Positions 18,410 to 26,246 of a stretch of 64,000 nucleotides of DNA are shown here, piece after piece; the first letter of the stretch is position 1, and the number at the start of each line of letters is the position of its first letter. Origin of the DNA: Croceicoccus naphthovorans (GTDB lineage: Bacteria; Pseudomonadota; Alphaproteobacteria; Sphingomonadales; Sphingomonadaceae); assembly GCF_001028705.1 (NCBI RefSeq), contig NZ_CP011770.1, positions 1,739,501-1,803,500 on the forward strand, given 5' to 3'. The notes under the pieces were generated by a model. The model had not been told where the DNA came from. It was given only the letters and a program-made list of their open reading frames with translations, and ran no database searches. The translations under genes and the position numbers were made by a program.

Positions 18410-19285
18410 ATGCCTAACCGCCTGCTCCCGCTGCTTGTCGCGCCCCTGCTGCTCTTGCTGGCAGCGTGCGGCAGCACCGCGGAGCCGGCGCTTTGGCGGG
18501 TGGACCGGGCCGATGCGTCCGATGGGGCCGAACCTGCCGGATGGCTGTTCGGCACGATCCATGCCCTCCCCCGCGGCGTCAACTGGCACGGTGCGGCGCT
18601 GGATCGGGCGCAGGCTGATGCCGGGGTGCTGATGGTGGAAATCCGCAACCTCGATCGCGCCAAGACGCAGGAAATCTTCCAGAGGCTGGCCGTCGACCCC
18701 ACCCTGCCCCCGATTGCCGAGCGGGTATCACCCACCTATCGCGACGATCTTTCCGAGGTGATGGACGAAGCCGGCGCCGATCCCGACCAGTTTCATTACA
18801 TAGAGACATGGGCCGCCGCCCTAACCCTTTCCAGCATGTTGCAATCGCAGTCCCGGCTCGACCCGAATGCCGGGGTCGATCAGGCGCTTGTCGCCGAATG
18901 GCAAGACCGCCGCATCGTCGGTTTCGAAACTGCGGAGGAACAGATCCGCATCTTCGACCAGTTGAGCGGCGACGAGCAGCAGGCCTTGCTCGAATCGCTG
19001 GTTTCACAGGCGGACGAGATGGAGCCCGAAGCGCTGTCCAACGCGTGGATCGCAGGCGATGCGGATAAGCTGGCAGGCATGATGGACATGGGGCTCGGCT
19101 CCTCGCCCGATTTGCGCGCCGCATTGCTGACCCGCCGGAACGAGCGTTGGATCGGCCGGCTTCTGACCGAACTGGACGCGGGCAATCGCCCTTTCGTCGC
19201 CGTCGGCGCTGGGCATATCGGCGGGCCGGACGGGTTGATCGCCTTGCTTGCAAAGCGCGGCTATAAGGCCACGCGCATCCAGTAA
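18410..19285 (+). CDS. TraB/GumN family lipoprotein
   Basis: The 291-aa protein opens with a lipoprotein signal (MPNRLLPLLVAPLLLLLAAC, lipobox LAAC), so it should be lipid-anchored in the envelope. It then shows the family blocks LFGTIHALPRGVNW near the N-terminus and FVAVGAGHIGGPDGL near the C-terminus, containing the same GT-x-H and GAGH motifs as its upstream paralogue. The two are clearly homologous but well diverged. Substrates are unknown. Confidence 0.87.
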   Translation: MPNRLLPLLVAPLLLLLAACGSTAEPALWRVDRADASDGAEPAGWLFGTIHALPRGVNWHGAALDRAQADAGVLMVEIRNLDRAKTQEIFQRLAVDPTLPPIAERVSPTYRDDLSEVMDEAGADPDQFHYIETWAAALTLSSMLQSQSRLDPNAGVDQALVAEWQDRRIVGFETAEEQIRIFDQLSGDEQQALLESLVSQADEMEPEALSNAWIAGDADKLAGMMDMGLGSSPDLRAALLTRRNERWIGRLLTELDAGNRPFVAVGAGHIGGPDGLIALLAKRGYKATRIQ

Positions 19286-19401
19286 CGCTTGCATTTGCGC
19301 CCATTCGCGACTAGGCGCGCGCCTTCGCTTGCCCTGTCGGTCATCCCTGGAGGCGCTGGGACAAGCGGTATTCGTATCAACAAGTTTCGAAGGTCAGAAT
19401 C

Positions 19402-20046
19402 ATGAGCGATCAGCTTACCCTGACGGCCGAGGCGCGCGATCGGGCAGGCAAGGGAGCCTCCCGTGCACTGCGTCGTGAAGGTCGTGTCCCCGCCGTCATC
19501 TATGGCGGCAAGGAAGAACCCCAGACGATCCACGTTGAAGAGCGTGCTCTTGTCAAGCTGCTGAACACCGGCCACTTCTCCAACTCGATCATCATGGTCG
19601 AGATTGGCGGCAAGGAAGTTCGCACCCTTCCCAAGGACGTCGCGTTCCACCCGGTTTCCGATCGTCCGACTCACGTCGATTTCCTGCGTCTGTCGAAGAA
19701 CGCCAAGGTCGAAGTTTCCGTGCCGGTCGTGTTCATCAATGAAGAAGCCGCCCCCGGCCTCAAGAAGGGCGGCGTGCTCAACATCGTCCGCCACGATCTG
19801 GAGCTGGTCTGTGAAAACGACAAGATCCCGAGCGAGATCGAGATCGATGTCACCGGCAAGGATGTTGGCGATTCGATCCACATCAGCGAAGTAAATCTTC
19901 CCGAGGGTAGCGAGAGCGCGATCACCGATCGCGACTTCACCATCGCCACGCTGGTCGCTCCGTCGGCGCTGAAAAAGGCCGAGGGCGCTGCCGCGGCCGA
20001 AGGCGAAGAAGGCGAAGCGACCGAGGAAGAAGGCGGCGAGGACTGA
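19402..20046 (+). CDS. rplY: 50S ribosomal protein L25/Ctc
   Basis: The 214-aa protein is the long Ctc form of L25. It has an N-terminal 5S rRNA-binding domain ([20 protein letters not shown]) followed by the C-terminal TL5 beta domain ([19 protein letters not shown]) and an acidic tail of Glu/Gly/Ala from about residue 197. It binds 5S rRNA, and in Bacillus it is a general stress protein. A strong terminator follows the stop codon, although rplY-pth adjacency is conserved in many bacteria. Confidence 0.95.
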   Translation: MSDQLTLTAEARDRAGKGASRALRREGRVPAVIYGGKEEPQTIHVEERALVKLLNTGHFSNSIIMVEIGGKEVRTLPKDVAFHPVSDRPTHVDFLRLSKNAKVEVSVPVVFINEEAAPGLKKGGVLNIVRHDLELVCENDKIPSEIEIDVTGKDVGDSIHISEVNLPEGSESAITDRDFTIATLVAPSALKKAEGAAAAEGEEGEATEEEGGED

Positions 20047-20076
20047 TCCTCCCCCTCCTTTCGCGGAATCTTATCG

Positions 20077-20112
20077 AAACGCCGGTCCCTTGCGGGGCCG
20101 GCGTTTTCCTTT
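20077..20112 (+). terminator. Rho-independent terminator after rplY
   Basis: A GC-rich stem AAACGCCGG ... CCGGCGTTT is extended inward by CCC/GGG around a TTGC loop (about 20077-20104). TTTTCCTTT follows. It lies about 30 nt after the rplY stop and 45 nt before pth, so pth probably has its own promoter or depends on read-through. Confidence 0.85.
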
Positions 20113-20153
20113 GCGGCGTTCCCTTTTTGCTGAACCTTGGTTAGGGGGCGGCC

Positions 20154-20735
20154 ATGCAGCTTTGGGTCGGCCTTGGGAATCCGGGCGCGAAATACGCGCT
20201 CAACCGTCACAACATCGGGTTCATGGCGATGGACACGATTGCCGAGGTGCACGGGTTCGGCCCGGTGCAAAAGAAGTTTTCCGGCTGGTTGCAGGAAGGC
20301 CGCATCGGCACGAACAAGGTTCTGCTGCTCAAACCCGCGACGTTCATGAACGACAGCGGCGTTTCAGTGCAGGAAGCGATGCGGTTCTACAAATTGAGCA
20401 TCGACGCGCTGACCGTGTTTCATGACGAGCTGGACCTTGCCCCCTTCAAGGTAAAGGTCCGCATGGGTGGCGGACTGGCCGGACACAACGGACTGCGATC
20501 GATCGACAAGCACTTGTCCAGCATCGGGAGTCCCGACTTCCGCCGCGTCCGCATCGGTATCGGCCACCCCGGATCGAAGGACCGGGTAACCGGCCACGTC
20601 CTTGGCAACTATGCAAAGGCCGAGATGGACGACCTTGTCGCCATGCTAGGCGGCATCGCGGCAGAGGCGGAGTGGCTGGCCAAGGGCGACGATGCCCGGT
20701 TCATGAGCGATCTTGCGCTGCGCTTGCAGGATTAG
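20154..20735 (+). CDS. pth: Peptidyl-tRNA hydrolase
   Basis: Pth recycles peptidyl-tRNAs released from stalled ribosomes. The 193-aa protein has the family opening LWVGLGNPGAKYALNRHNIG (catalytic His and Asn), KPATFMNDSG, FHDELDL with the catalytic Asp, and GGGLAGHNGLRS. Its 3' end (EWLAKGDDARFMSDLALRLQD) is partly duplicated downstream in the chimera at 21504-21590. A convergent regulator gene ends 4 nt after its stop. Confidence 0.96.
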   Translation: MQLWVGLGNPGAKYALNRHNIGFMAMDTIAEVHGFGPVQKKFSGWLQEGRIGTNKVLLLKPATFMNDSGVSVQEAMRFYKLSIDALTVFHDELDLAPFKVKVRMGGGLAGHNGLRSIDKHLSSIGSPDFRRVRIGIGHPGSKDRVTGHVLGNYAKAEMDDLVAMLGGIAAEAEWLAKGDDARFMSDLALRLQD

Positions 20736-20739
20736 GTCG

Positions 20740-21234
20740 TTATTGCAATGTCTGCCGATGCTTGATGTCGAGATCGGAGGATTGTGGCCGGGCGAACATG
20801 CGCTCTCTCACAAAGCTTTCGAGAAGCGACATCATTTCCGATACGGGAATAAGATCGGGCGAAGGTTCGACCGGGGCCGTTATCTTTACCGCTTGAGCCT
20901 CTTCGTCGACCACGGCTCGCTTCAGATAATTGTCAAGTTGGGTCCAGCCCTGTTCGGTCAACTCGATGATCCGGCGCCGCGCATCGATGTTGCTGCGCTT
21001 GCTGACGATCATGCCCTTTTCTTCAAGCAGGCCGATATACCGCAGCGCGGTCGTCTGGGGCACGCAAGATGCGATGCAAAGGCTGGTTACCGACACTTCC
21101 TTTCCGGATGCCCGGCATACGTATAGGTCGAGGAGCATGTCCCATGCGGGCTCTCCGAAAAGCTCATTAGCGAAGAATATTTCCCGTCCCATTCTCTGGG
21201 CGAGAATTTTCCTTGCGAGTTGGGTCTCTGGCAT
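20740..21234 (-). CDS. Winged-helix (MarR-type) transcriptional regulator
   Basis: With the start at 21234 the protein has 164 aa. The central part (LFGEPAWDMLLDLYVCRASG, then SVTSLCIASCVPQTTALRYI) is a winged helix-turn-helix, followed by the wing LLEEKGMIVSKRSNIDARRR. Proteins of this build are common in sphingomonads. An upstream in-frame start at 21339 would add 35 residues without homology. It is convergent with pth and lies between pth and the pth/ychF scar. Target genes are unknown. Confidence 0.72.
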   Translation of the reverse strand: MPETQLARKILAQRMGREIFFANELFGEPAWDMLLDLYVCRASGKEVSVTSLCIASCVPQTTALRYIGLLEEKGMIVSKRSNIDARRRIIELTEQGWTQLDNYLKRAVVDEEAQAVKITAPVEPSPDLIPVSEMMSLLESFVRERMFARPQSSDLDIKHRQTLQ

Positions 21235-21491
21235 GTTGGGCACGGCGAATACCTGACTAGCGTTCTGTAATCGTGTCGTTTTGACAATCCACAAATACGA
21301 TTGTCCGCGTGGCGATGGGTTAATGAATATGCCTGACAAACCATGAAACCCAACCTACCCGCACCGCCCCTTATTTGGCCGGAGGGTTTTGTTTACCACG
21401 CGATGCGGCCTGTCCCGCAGGAGTGCGAACCTACTGGCAATTATGGCTTTCTCCTAGTACTGCTCGCCGCCGCATTTCAGGCCGAATTCTA

Positions 21492-21525
21492 ACGGAGCAT
21501 TTCATGGTTTTTCGCTGCGGCATCG
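21492..21525 (+). repeat. 34-bp direct repeat, left copy (ychF start region)
   Basis: This 34-bp segment, starting ACGGAGCATTTCATGG and covering the ribosome-binding site plus first codons of ychF, matches 22540-22573 with one mismatch (T at 21508, G at 22556). The two copies flank the sulfotransferase gene. Confidence 0.9.
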
Positions 21526-21590
21526 GCGACTGGATTAATAAAGGCGATGCCCGGTTCATGCTCGACACGGCATTGCGGTCGCAGGATTGA
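21504..21590 (+). pseudogene. Chimeric relic: ychF 5' end fused to pth 3' end
   Basis: The 28-aa frame begins MVFRCGIG, nearly the ychF N-terminus (MGFRCGIV), and continues DWINKGDARFMLDTALRSQD, which aligns with the C-terminus of pth (EWLAKGDDARFMSDLALRLQD). At DNA level GATGCCCGGTTCATG is identical at 20691-20705 and 21546-21560. It retains the ychF ribosome-binding site. It reads as a recombination or deletion scar joining a copy of ychF to a copy of pth. Its stop codon overlaps the start of the sulfotransferase gene, so it could act as a leader peptide, though nothing shows that it does. Confidence 0.8.
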
Positions 21591-22465
21591 TGCGTCGTTC
21601 TGCAAGCGGCTCAGGGCCGAGCTTCCTTGGCGTAGGCCCTGAAAAGACGGGGACGACATGGGTTCATGCCCAGCTCTCCGAACCTTCCGACGTATGGTTA
21701 CCGCCGGAAAAAGAGCTGCGATACTTCAACATGGTCAGAGAGGTACCGGGCGACAACTGGCTTCAGCGGTTCTCGGTGATGAACGACCCGCGCCGATCAC
21801 GCTATCGCGCCTACTTGCGTCGCCGCATCAAGCACTGGCTTACGCACCCGCTTTATCCCATACGGGATACGCGGCAGTTCCGCTGGGATTGTGATTTCGT
21901 ATTTCGTGAGCACGATGACGACTGGTACCGCACGACATTTGCCGACCGCGACGAACAGGTCGTTGGTGAGGTTAGCCCCCAATACTTTTTCATGACCGAC
22001 GAGATGGTCGCGCACGCAGCGAGCGTTGCGCCTGAGGCCCGGGTCCTCGTCACGCTACGGCATCCGGTCGACTGGATCTGGTCATTCGCGCGCTGGTTCG
22101 CGCGGCTTGGCTATATCGCGAATGACGAACAGGCGATGTGGCGGTTTATCGAGCAGCAACGGGGGCGTTCCTCGTTTGCGACCGCTCTGGACCGGTGGAG
22201 GGCCTATTTCCCGGACCGGGTGCAGGTGATGTTTTTCGACGATCTCGTTGCCGATCCATGGGATTTCTATTGCCGATTGTGCACGTGGCTGGAGATCGAG
22301 CCCGACCAGTCTCAAAAACCGCTGGTCTCTAAAGTCGTAAATCCCGGCCGCGCCAATAACCTGCCAGAGGGTTGGCATGCGCGAATTTTCGAGCTTTGGG
22401 CGGACGATATGGCGCAACTGGAAGACAGGGTCGGGCCTTTGCCGCATGGCTGGCGATCGCGTTGA
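21590..22465 (+). CDS. Sulfotransferase family protein
   Basis: The 291-aa protein has the PAPS 5'-phosphosulfate loop GPEKTGTTWVHAQL near residue 17 and the 3'-phosphate-binding segment VLVTLRHPVDWIWSFARWF near residue 145, so it should transfer sulfate from PAPS to an unknown acceptor. Its ATG overlaps the stop codon of the chimeric relic (TGATG). It sits between two copies of the ychF start region, which indicates acquisition at this site. It differs from the highly conserved housekeeping genes on both sides. Confidence 0.8.
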   Translation: MRRSASGSGPSFLGVGPEKTGTTWVHAQLSEPSDVWLPPEKELRYFNMVREVPGDNWLQRFSVMNDPRRSRYRAYLRRRIKHWLTHPLYPIRDTRQFRWDCDFVFREHDDDWYRTTFADRDEQVVGEVSPQYFFMTDEMVAHAASVAPEARVLVTLRHPVDWIWSFARWFARLGYIANDEQAMWRFIEQQRGRSSFATALDRWRAYFPDRVQVMFFDDLVADPWDFYCRLCTWLEIEPDQSQKPLVSKVVNPGRANNLPEGWHARIFELWADDMAQLEDRVGPLPHGWRSR

Positions 22466-22539
22466 AGCCGTGCCTGTCGCGATCAATCAGCCCTAGCCTT
22501 TCCCGGTCCACCGCTCTATCGGGCCACCACACCTGAATT

Positions 22540-22573
22540 ACGGAGCATTTCATGGGTTTTCGCTGCGGCATCG
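22540..22573 (+). repeat. 34-bp direct repeat, right copy (true ychF start)
   Basis: This is the authentic ribosome-binding and start region of ychF (ATG at 22552). It matches 21492-21525 at 33 of 34 positions. Confidence 0.9.
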
Positions 22574-23652
22574 TCGGCCTTCCCAACGTCGGCAAGTCCA
22601 CCCTATTCAACGCGCTGACCGAAACGCAGGCGGCGCAGGCGGCGAACTATCCGTTCTGCACGATCGAGCCCAACGTCGGGCAAGTCGGCGTGCCCGATCC
22701 GCGGCTGGACGAAATCGCCAGGATCGCGGGCAGTGCGAAGATCGTGCCGACACAGCTGGCTTTCGTCGACATCGCGGGCCTTGTGAAGGGCGCGTCAAAG
22801 GGCGAAGGTCTGGGCAACCAGTTCCTCGGCAACATTCGCGAGGTGGATGCGATCGTCCACGTGTTGCGCTGTTTCGAGGATGACGACATCCAGCACGTCG
22901 CCAACAAGGTCGACCCCTTGGCCGATGCCGAAGTGGTCGAGACCGAACTGCTGATGGCGGACCTTGAAAGCCTTGAAAAGCGGGTCCCCGCCGCCGCCAA
23001 GCGCGCGACGACGGGCGACAAGGAATCGAAACTGATCGCCTCTGTTCTGGGACAGGCGCTGGAACTGCTGCGCGAAGGCAAGCCCGCCCGCCTGACGCAG
23101 CCGCAGGATGACGAGGAAGCGCGCGTCTTCGCCCAAGCGCAGTTGTTGACCGCCAAGCCGATCCTCTACGTTTGCAACGTGGCCGAGGAAGATGCGGCGA
23201 CCGGCAACGACCTGTCGGCCAAGGTTTTCGCCAAGGCCGAGGCGGAGGGAGCGCAGGCCGTCGTCGTCTCCGCCGCGATCGAAAGCGAGATCGTGGCGAT
23301 GGCCCCGGAAGATCGCACCGACTTCCTGAACGAACTGGGGCTGGAAGAAAGCGGCCTCGCCCGCGTGATCCGCGCCGGGTACGAACTGCTGGGCCTGAAG
23401 ACGTTCTTCACCGCCGGTCCGAAGGAGGCCCGCGCGTGGACCTTCCCCAATGGCGCCAAGGCTCCGCAAGCGGCGGGCGAAATCCACACCGACTTCGAAC
23501 GCGGCTTCATCCGCGCCGAAACCATCGCCTATGACGATTACGTCGCACTGGGCGGCGAAGGCCCCGCGCGCGAGGCGGGCAAGCTGCGTCAGGAAGGCAA
23601 GGAATACGTCGTCAAGGATGGCGACGTGATGCTGTTCAAGTTCAACGTCTGA
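22552..23652 (+). CDS. ychF: Redox-regulated/ribosome-binding ATPase YchF
   Basis: YchF is an Obg-family P-loop protein that hydrolyses ATP and binds ribosomes. The 366-aa protein has the G1 loop GLPNVGKST, the G3-type DIAGLVKGASKGEGLGNQFL, the YVCNVAEED substitution of NKxD that favours ATP, and the C-terminal TGS-like domain (FFTAGPKEARAWTFPNGAKA). The full length and start fit the family. The first 22 nt are duplicated upstream in the scar. Confidence 0.96.
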   Translation: MGFRCGIVGLPNVGKSTLFNALTETQAAQAANYPFCTIEPNVGQVGVPDPRLDEIARIAGSAKIVPTQLAFVDIAGLVKGASKGEGLGNQFLGNIREVDAIVHVLRCFEDDDIQHVANKVDPLADAEVVETELLMADLESLEKRVPAAAKRATTGDKESKLIASVLGQALELLREGKPARLTQPQDDEEARVFAQAQLLTAKPILYVCNVAEEDAATGNDLSAKVFAKAEAEGAQAVVVSAAIESEIVAMAPEDRTDFLNELGLEESGLARVIRAGYELLGLKTFFTAGPKEARAWTFPNGAKAPQAAGEIHTDFERGFIRAETIAYDDYVALGGEGPAREAGKLRQEGKEYVVKDGDVMLFKFNV

Positions 23653-23658
23653 CGGAAT

Positions 23659-24084
23659 TTAGGCGGGGTCGAACGCCGACAGGATCGGGCACGGCCCCGC
23701 CCCGCCCTTCGCGCATTCGCTCGCCAGCTTCTTCAGCGATGCGCGCGCCTGTTCAAGTCGCGCGATTTCCAGATCCAGCGCGGCAATCCGTTCCTGCGCC
23801 ATGGCGCGCGCCTGCGGCCGGTCGTCCATCCGGTCGAGGTCAAGCAATCGCTTGATCTCGCTCAGCCTAAAACCCGCCGCCTGAGATTGGCGGATGAAGC
23901 GCAGTCGCTGCACATCGTCGTCACCGTAATGCCTGCCGCCCGTCGCGGGGCCGGTCGGCGCGGGCAGCAGGCCCTTGCGCTGGTAGAAACGAACCGTCTC
24001 TACCCCCACGTCAGCCGCGGCCGCGAGTTCCGAGATGCGGAACGGACGTTTCCCCGCTGCGTTTTCCGTTTGACTCCGTACCAT
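23659..24084 (-). CDS. MerR-family metal/redox-type regulator
   Basis: The 141-aa protein has a MerR winged HTH (FRISELAAAADVGVETVRFY, then QRKGLLPAP), a dimerisation coiled coil and a C-terminal C-x7-C pair (CAKGGAGPC) like that of mercury-type MerR proteins. The third metal cysteine, normally at the start of the coiled coil, is absent, so metal specificity is unclear. The start at 24084 lies inside the palindrome of the divergent promoter. The adjacent glutaredoxin-MauE gene is its likely target. Confidence 0.85.
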   Translation of the reverse strand: MVRSQTENAAGKRPFRISELAAAADVGVETVRFYQRKGLLPAPTGPATGGRHYGDDDVQRLRFIRQSQAAGFRLSEIKRLLDLDRMDDRPQARAMAQERIAALDLEIARLEQARASLKKLASECAKGGAGPCPILSAFDPA

Positions 24085-24101
24085 GGTACGCAATGTACAA
24101 C
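24070..24101 (+). promoter_or_regulatory. MerR-type promoter with long spacer and CGTACCATGGTACG dyad
   Basis: TTGACT at 24070-24075 (-35) is followed by CCGTAC and, after a 19-20 bp spacer, GTACAAC at 24095-24101 (-10). The spacer contains the perfect 14-bp palindrome CGTACCATGGTACG (24077-24090). TTGACTCCGTAC is the same start as the classic Tn501 mer promoter. Transcription would begin around 24107, almost at the ATG of the downstream gene (24109). The regulator's own start codon (24084-24082) lies within the dyad. Confidence 0.75.
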
Positions 24102-24108
24102 GCGACTC

Positions 24109-24861
24109 ATGAGCAAACAAGACACCCCGAAAACCGCCGCCCTCTACCGTATGGTGATGGACAAGCACATCTGCCCCTATGGGCTTCAGGCCAAGCACCT
24201 GCTGAAAAAGCACGGCTTCAATGTTGAGGATCACCACCTCACCACCAAGGAAGAAACCGAAGCGTTCAAGACCGAGCACGGCGTAACGACCACGCCGCAG
24301 ACCTTTATCGATGGCCAGCGGATCGGCGGATACGAGGACTTGCGCCGCCATCTGAACCTGCCGGTGCAGGATCCCGATGCCGTCAGCTATCAGCCGGTGC
24401 TGGCCGTCTTCGCCATCGCCGCCGGACTGGCCTTGGCGGTGAGCTGGATGATGTTCGGCACACCGCTTACGGTACGCGCGGCGGAGTGGTTCGTCAGTTT
24501 CTCTATGGCAATCCTGGCCATGCTGAAGCTGCAAGACGTGACCAAGTTTGCGACGATGTTCCTGGGCTATGACCTGCTGGCGCGGCGCTGGGTGCCTTAT
24601 GCGCGGGTCTATCCCTTTGCAGAGGCGACGGCGGGCGTGCTGATGGCTGGGCACCTGCTGCCATGGCTGTCCATTCCCATCGGGCTGTTCATCGGGACAA
24701 TCGGCGCGGTGAGCGTTTTCTATGCTGTCTATATCCAGAAGCGAGAGCTGAAATGCGCCTGCGTCGGCGGGTCGGGCCGGGTGCCGCTCGGCTTCGTTTC
24801 GCTGACCGAGAACCTGTTCATGATCGGCATGGCAATCTGGATGCTGTTTACCGCAACCTGA
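24109..24861 (+). CDS. Glutaredoxin-MauE/DoxX-like membrane fusion protein
   Basis: The 250-aa protein starts with a glutaredoxin domain (residues about 10-80) with a monothiol-type CPYG site, TTPQTFIDG and GGYEDL. About four to five membrane segments of the MauE type follow (residues ~98-245), with a CAC pair after the third segment (RELKCACVGGSGRVPLG) and FVSLTEN. MauE-type proteins assist disulfide formation or maturation of periplasmic proteins. The fusion suggests thiol transfer across the membrane. It is divergent from, and probably controlled by, the MerR regulator 24 nt away. Confidence 0.85.
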   Translation: MSKQDTPKTAALYRMVMDKHICPYGLQAKHLLKKHGFNVEDHHLTTKEETEAFKTEHGVTTTPQTFIDGQRIGGYEDLRRHLNLPVQDPDAVSYQPVLAVFAIAAGLALAVSWMMFGTPLTVRAAEWFVSFSMAILAMLKLQDVTKFATMFLGYDLLARRWVPYARVYPFAEATAGVLMAGHLLPWLSIPIGLFIGTIGAVSVFYAVYIQKRELKCACVGGSGRVPLGFVSLTENLFMIGMAIWMLFTAT

Positions 24862-24925
24862 CGCCGGTCGGGCACTTTTCGGCGCGTCGCCCGTTCATCC
24901 CGCAATACCAAAGGGGATACGAGAA

Positions 24926-25729
24926 ATGGTCGACAAATCCGAGAAATTCAACTGGGGCGTGCGCCTTGGCTACGCGGCGCGCGGGCTGGTCTACGGACTT
25001 CTCGGCTATATCGCGCTGACGTCGCGTGACGAGGTTCGCGAAGGCCCTGCCGCTGCTTTCAATCATGTGCAGGACAACCTTCCGCTGGGCTCGGTTATCC
25101 TGTGGCTCGCTGCGCTGGGCCTACTAGCCTATGCGATCTATCGGTTCGCATCGCTGCTTTTCGATGTCGAGCACCAAGGGTCGGACAACAAGGGCTGGAT
25201 GCATCGCATCGGCCACGGGGCCAGCGGCGTTGCCCACCTCGTCCTTGCCTATACCGCCGTGCAATATGCCAGCGGCAGCGGCAGCAGCGGTGACAGCACG
25301 CAGGAGGCGGCAAATACCGTCCTTTCGATGACCCTTGGCGGACTGCTGCTTGGCATTGTCGGTATCGGTTTCCTCGTCGCAGGCGTGATGCAGGGCAAGA
25401 AAGGCATTACCGGCAGCTTCATGAACCGCGTGTCGGGTGCGGCGCCTTCGTTCACCAAGCCGGTGGGTCAGGCCGGGCACGTCGCCCGTGCCGTGGTTTT
25501 CCTCATCATCGGCTGGTCGCTGGTGCAGTCGGGTTTCCTTTCAAGCGGCAACGATGTGAAGTCGCTGGGCGATGCGATCGCCTCGCTGTCCGACAACGGA
25601 ATGATCTTTACGCTCGTGGCATTGGGGCTGGTTCTGTTCGGCGTGTTCTCGATCATCGTCGCCCGCTATCGCATCATTCCCGACCTTGGGCCGGAGGGTC
25701 TGCGTCCGGAATTCCGCTACAATGGTTAA
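24926..25729 (+). CDS. DUF1206 family membrane protein
   Basis: The 267-aa protein contains three repeats of a two-helix unit typical of DUF1206, each beginning with a G-x-x-A-R-G/G-x-x-A-H motif (RLGYAARGLVYGLLGY, HGASGVAHLVLAYT, QAGHVARAVVFLIIGW). This gives six membrane segments. Function is unknown. AAAGGGG about 12 nt upstream of the ATG is the likely ribosome-binding site. Confidence 0.88.
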   Translation: MVDKSEKFNWGVRLGYAARGLVYGLLGYIALTSRDEVREGPAAAFNHVQDNLPLGSVILWLAALGLLAYAIYRFASLLFDVEHQGSDNKGWMHRIGHGASGVAHLVLAYTAVQYASGSGSSGDSTQEAANTVLSMTLGGLLLGIVGIGFLVAGVMQGKKGITGSFMNRVSGAAPSFTKPVGQAGHVARAVVFLIIGWSLVQSGFLSSGNDVKSLGDAIASLSDNGMIFTLVALGLVLFGVFSIIVARYRIIPDLGPEGLRPEFRYNG

Positions 25730-25783
25730 CATCGGCACCAATCCGGCTGGCAAGCATGGGCATGGCGCGCTACGCAGCGCGCC

Positions 25784-26242
25784 ATGCGCTATTACGAAGA
25801 CCTGACAGTCGGTGAGACTGCAAGCTACGGCCATTACCCCATCACCCGCGACGAAGTGATCGAATTTGCCTCGCGCTACGATCCGCAGGATTTCCATCTG
25901 GACGACAAGGCGGCTGAGGCCGGCTTTTTCGGTCGGCTGACAGGCAGCGGATGGATGACCTGCGCGGTGACCATGCGAATGATCGCGGATCGCTTCAAGG
26001 ACTCGCAGCTACAGGTATGCGGCGGTTCGGGCGCAGAGGAACTGGCGTGGAAAATACCCGTCAATCCCGGCGATACGCTGACGGTTCGCGAAACCTTGCT
26101 GGGTAAGCGGCGCAGTAAGTCGCGGCCCGAACTGGGGCTCCGCCGTACGCGATTCGAAACGCTGAATCAGGATGGCGATGTCGTGCTGCACATGATCGTT
26201 TCCGACATGGTGCGCACGCGCGATCCCGACGGGACCGACTGA
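25784..26242 (+). CDS. MaoC-family (hot-dog fold) dehydratase
   Basis: The 152-aa protein matches MaoC-like enoyl-CoA hydratases: RYYEDLTVGETASYGHYPIT, then the catalytic segment FASRYDPQDFHLDDKAAEAG with the conserved Asp and His. It probably hydrates an enoyl-CoA, but the substrate is unknown. It is convergent with the small lipoprotein gene ending 5 nt away. Confidence 0.87.
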   Translation: MRYYEDLTVGETASYGHYPITRDEVIEFASRYDPQDFHLDDKAAEAGFFGRLTGSGWMTCAVTMRMIADRFKDSQLQVCGGSGAEELAWKIPVNPGDTLTVRETLLGKRRSKSRPELGLRRTRFETLNQDGDVVLHMIVSDMVRTRDPDGTD

Positions 26243-26246
26243 AGCT

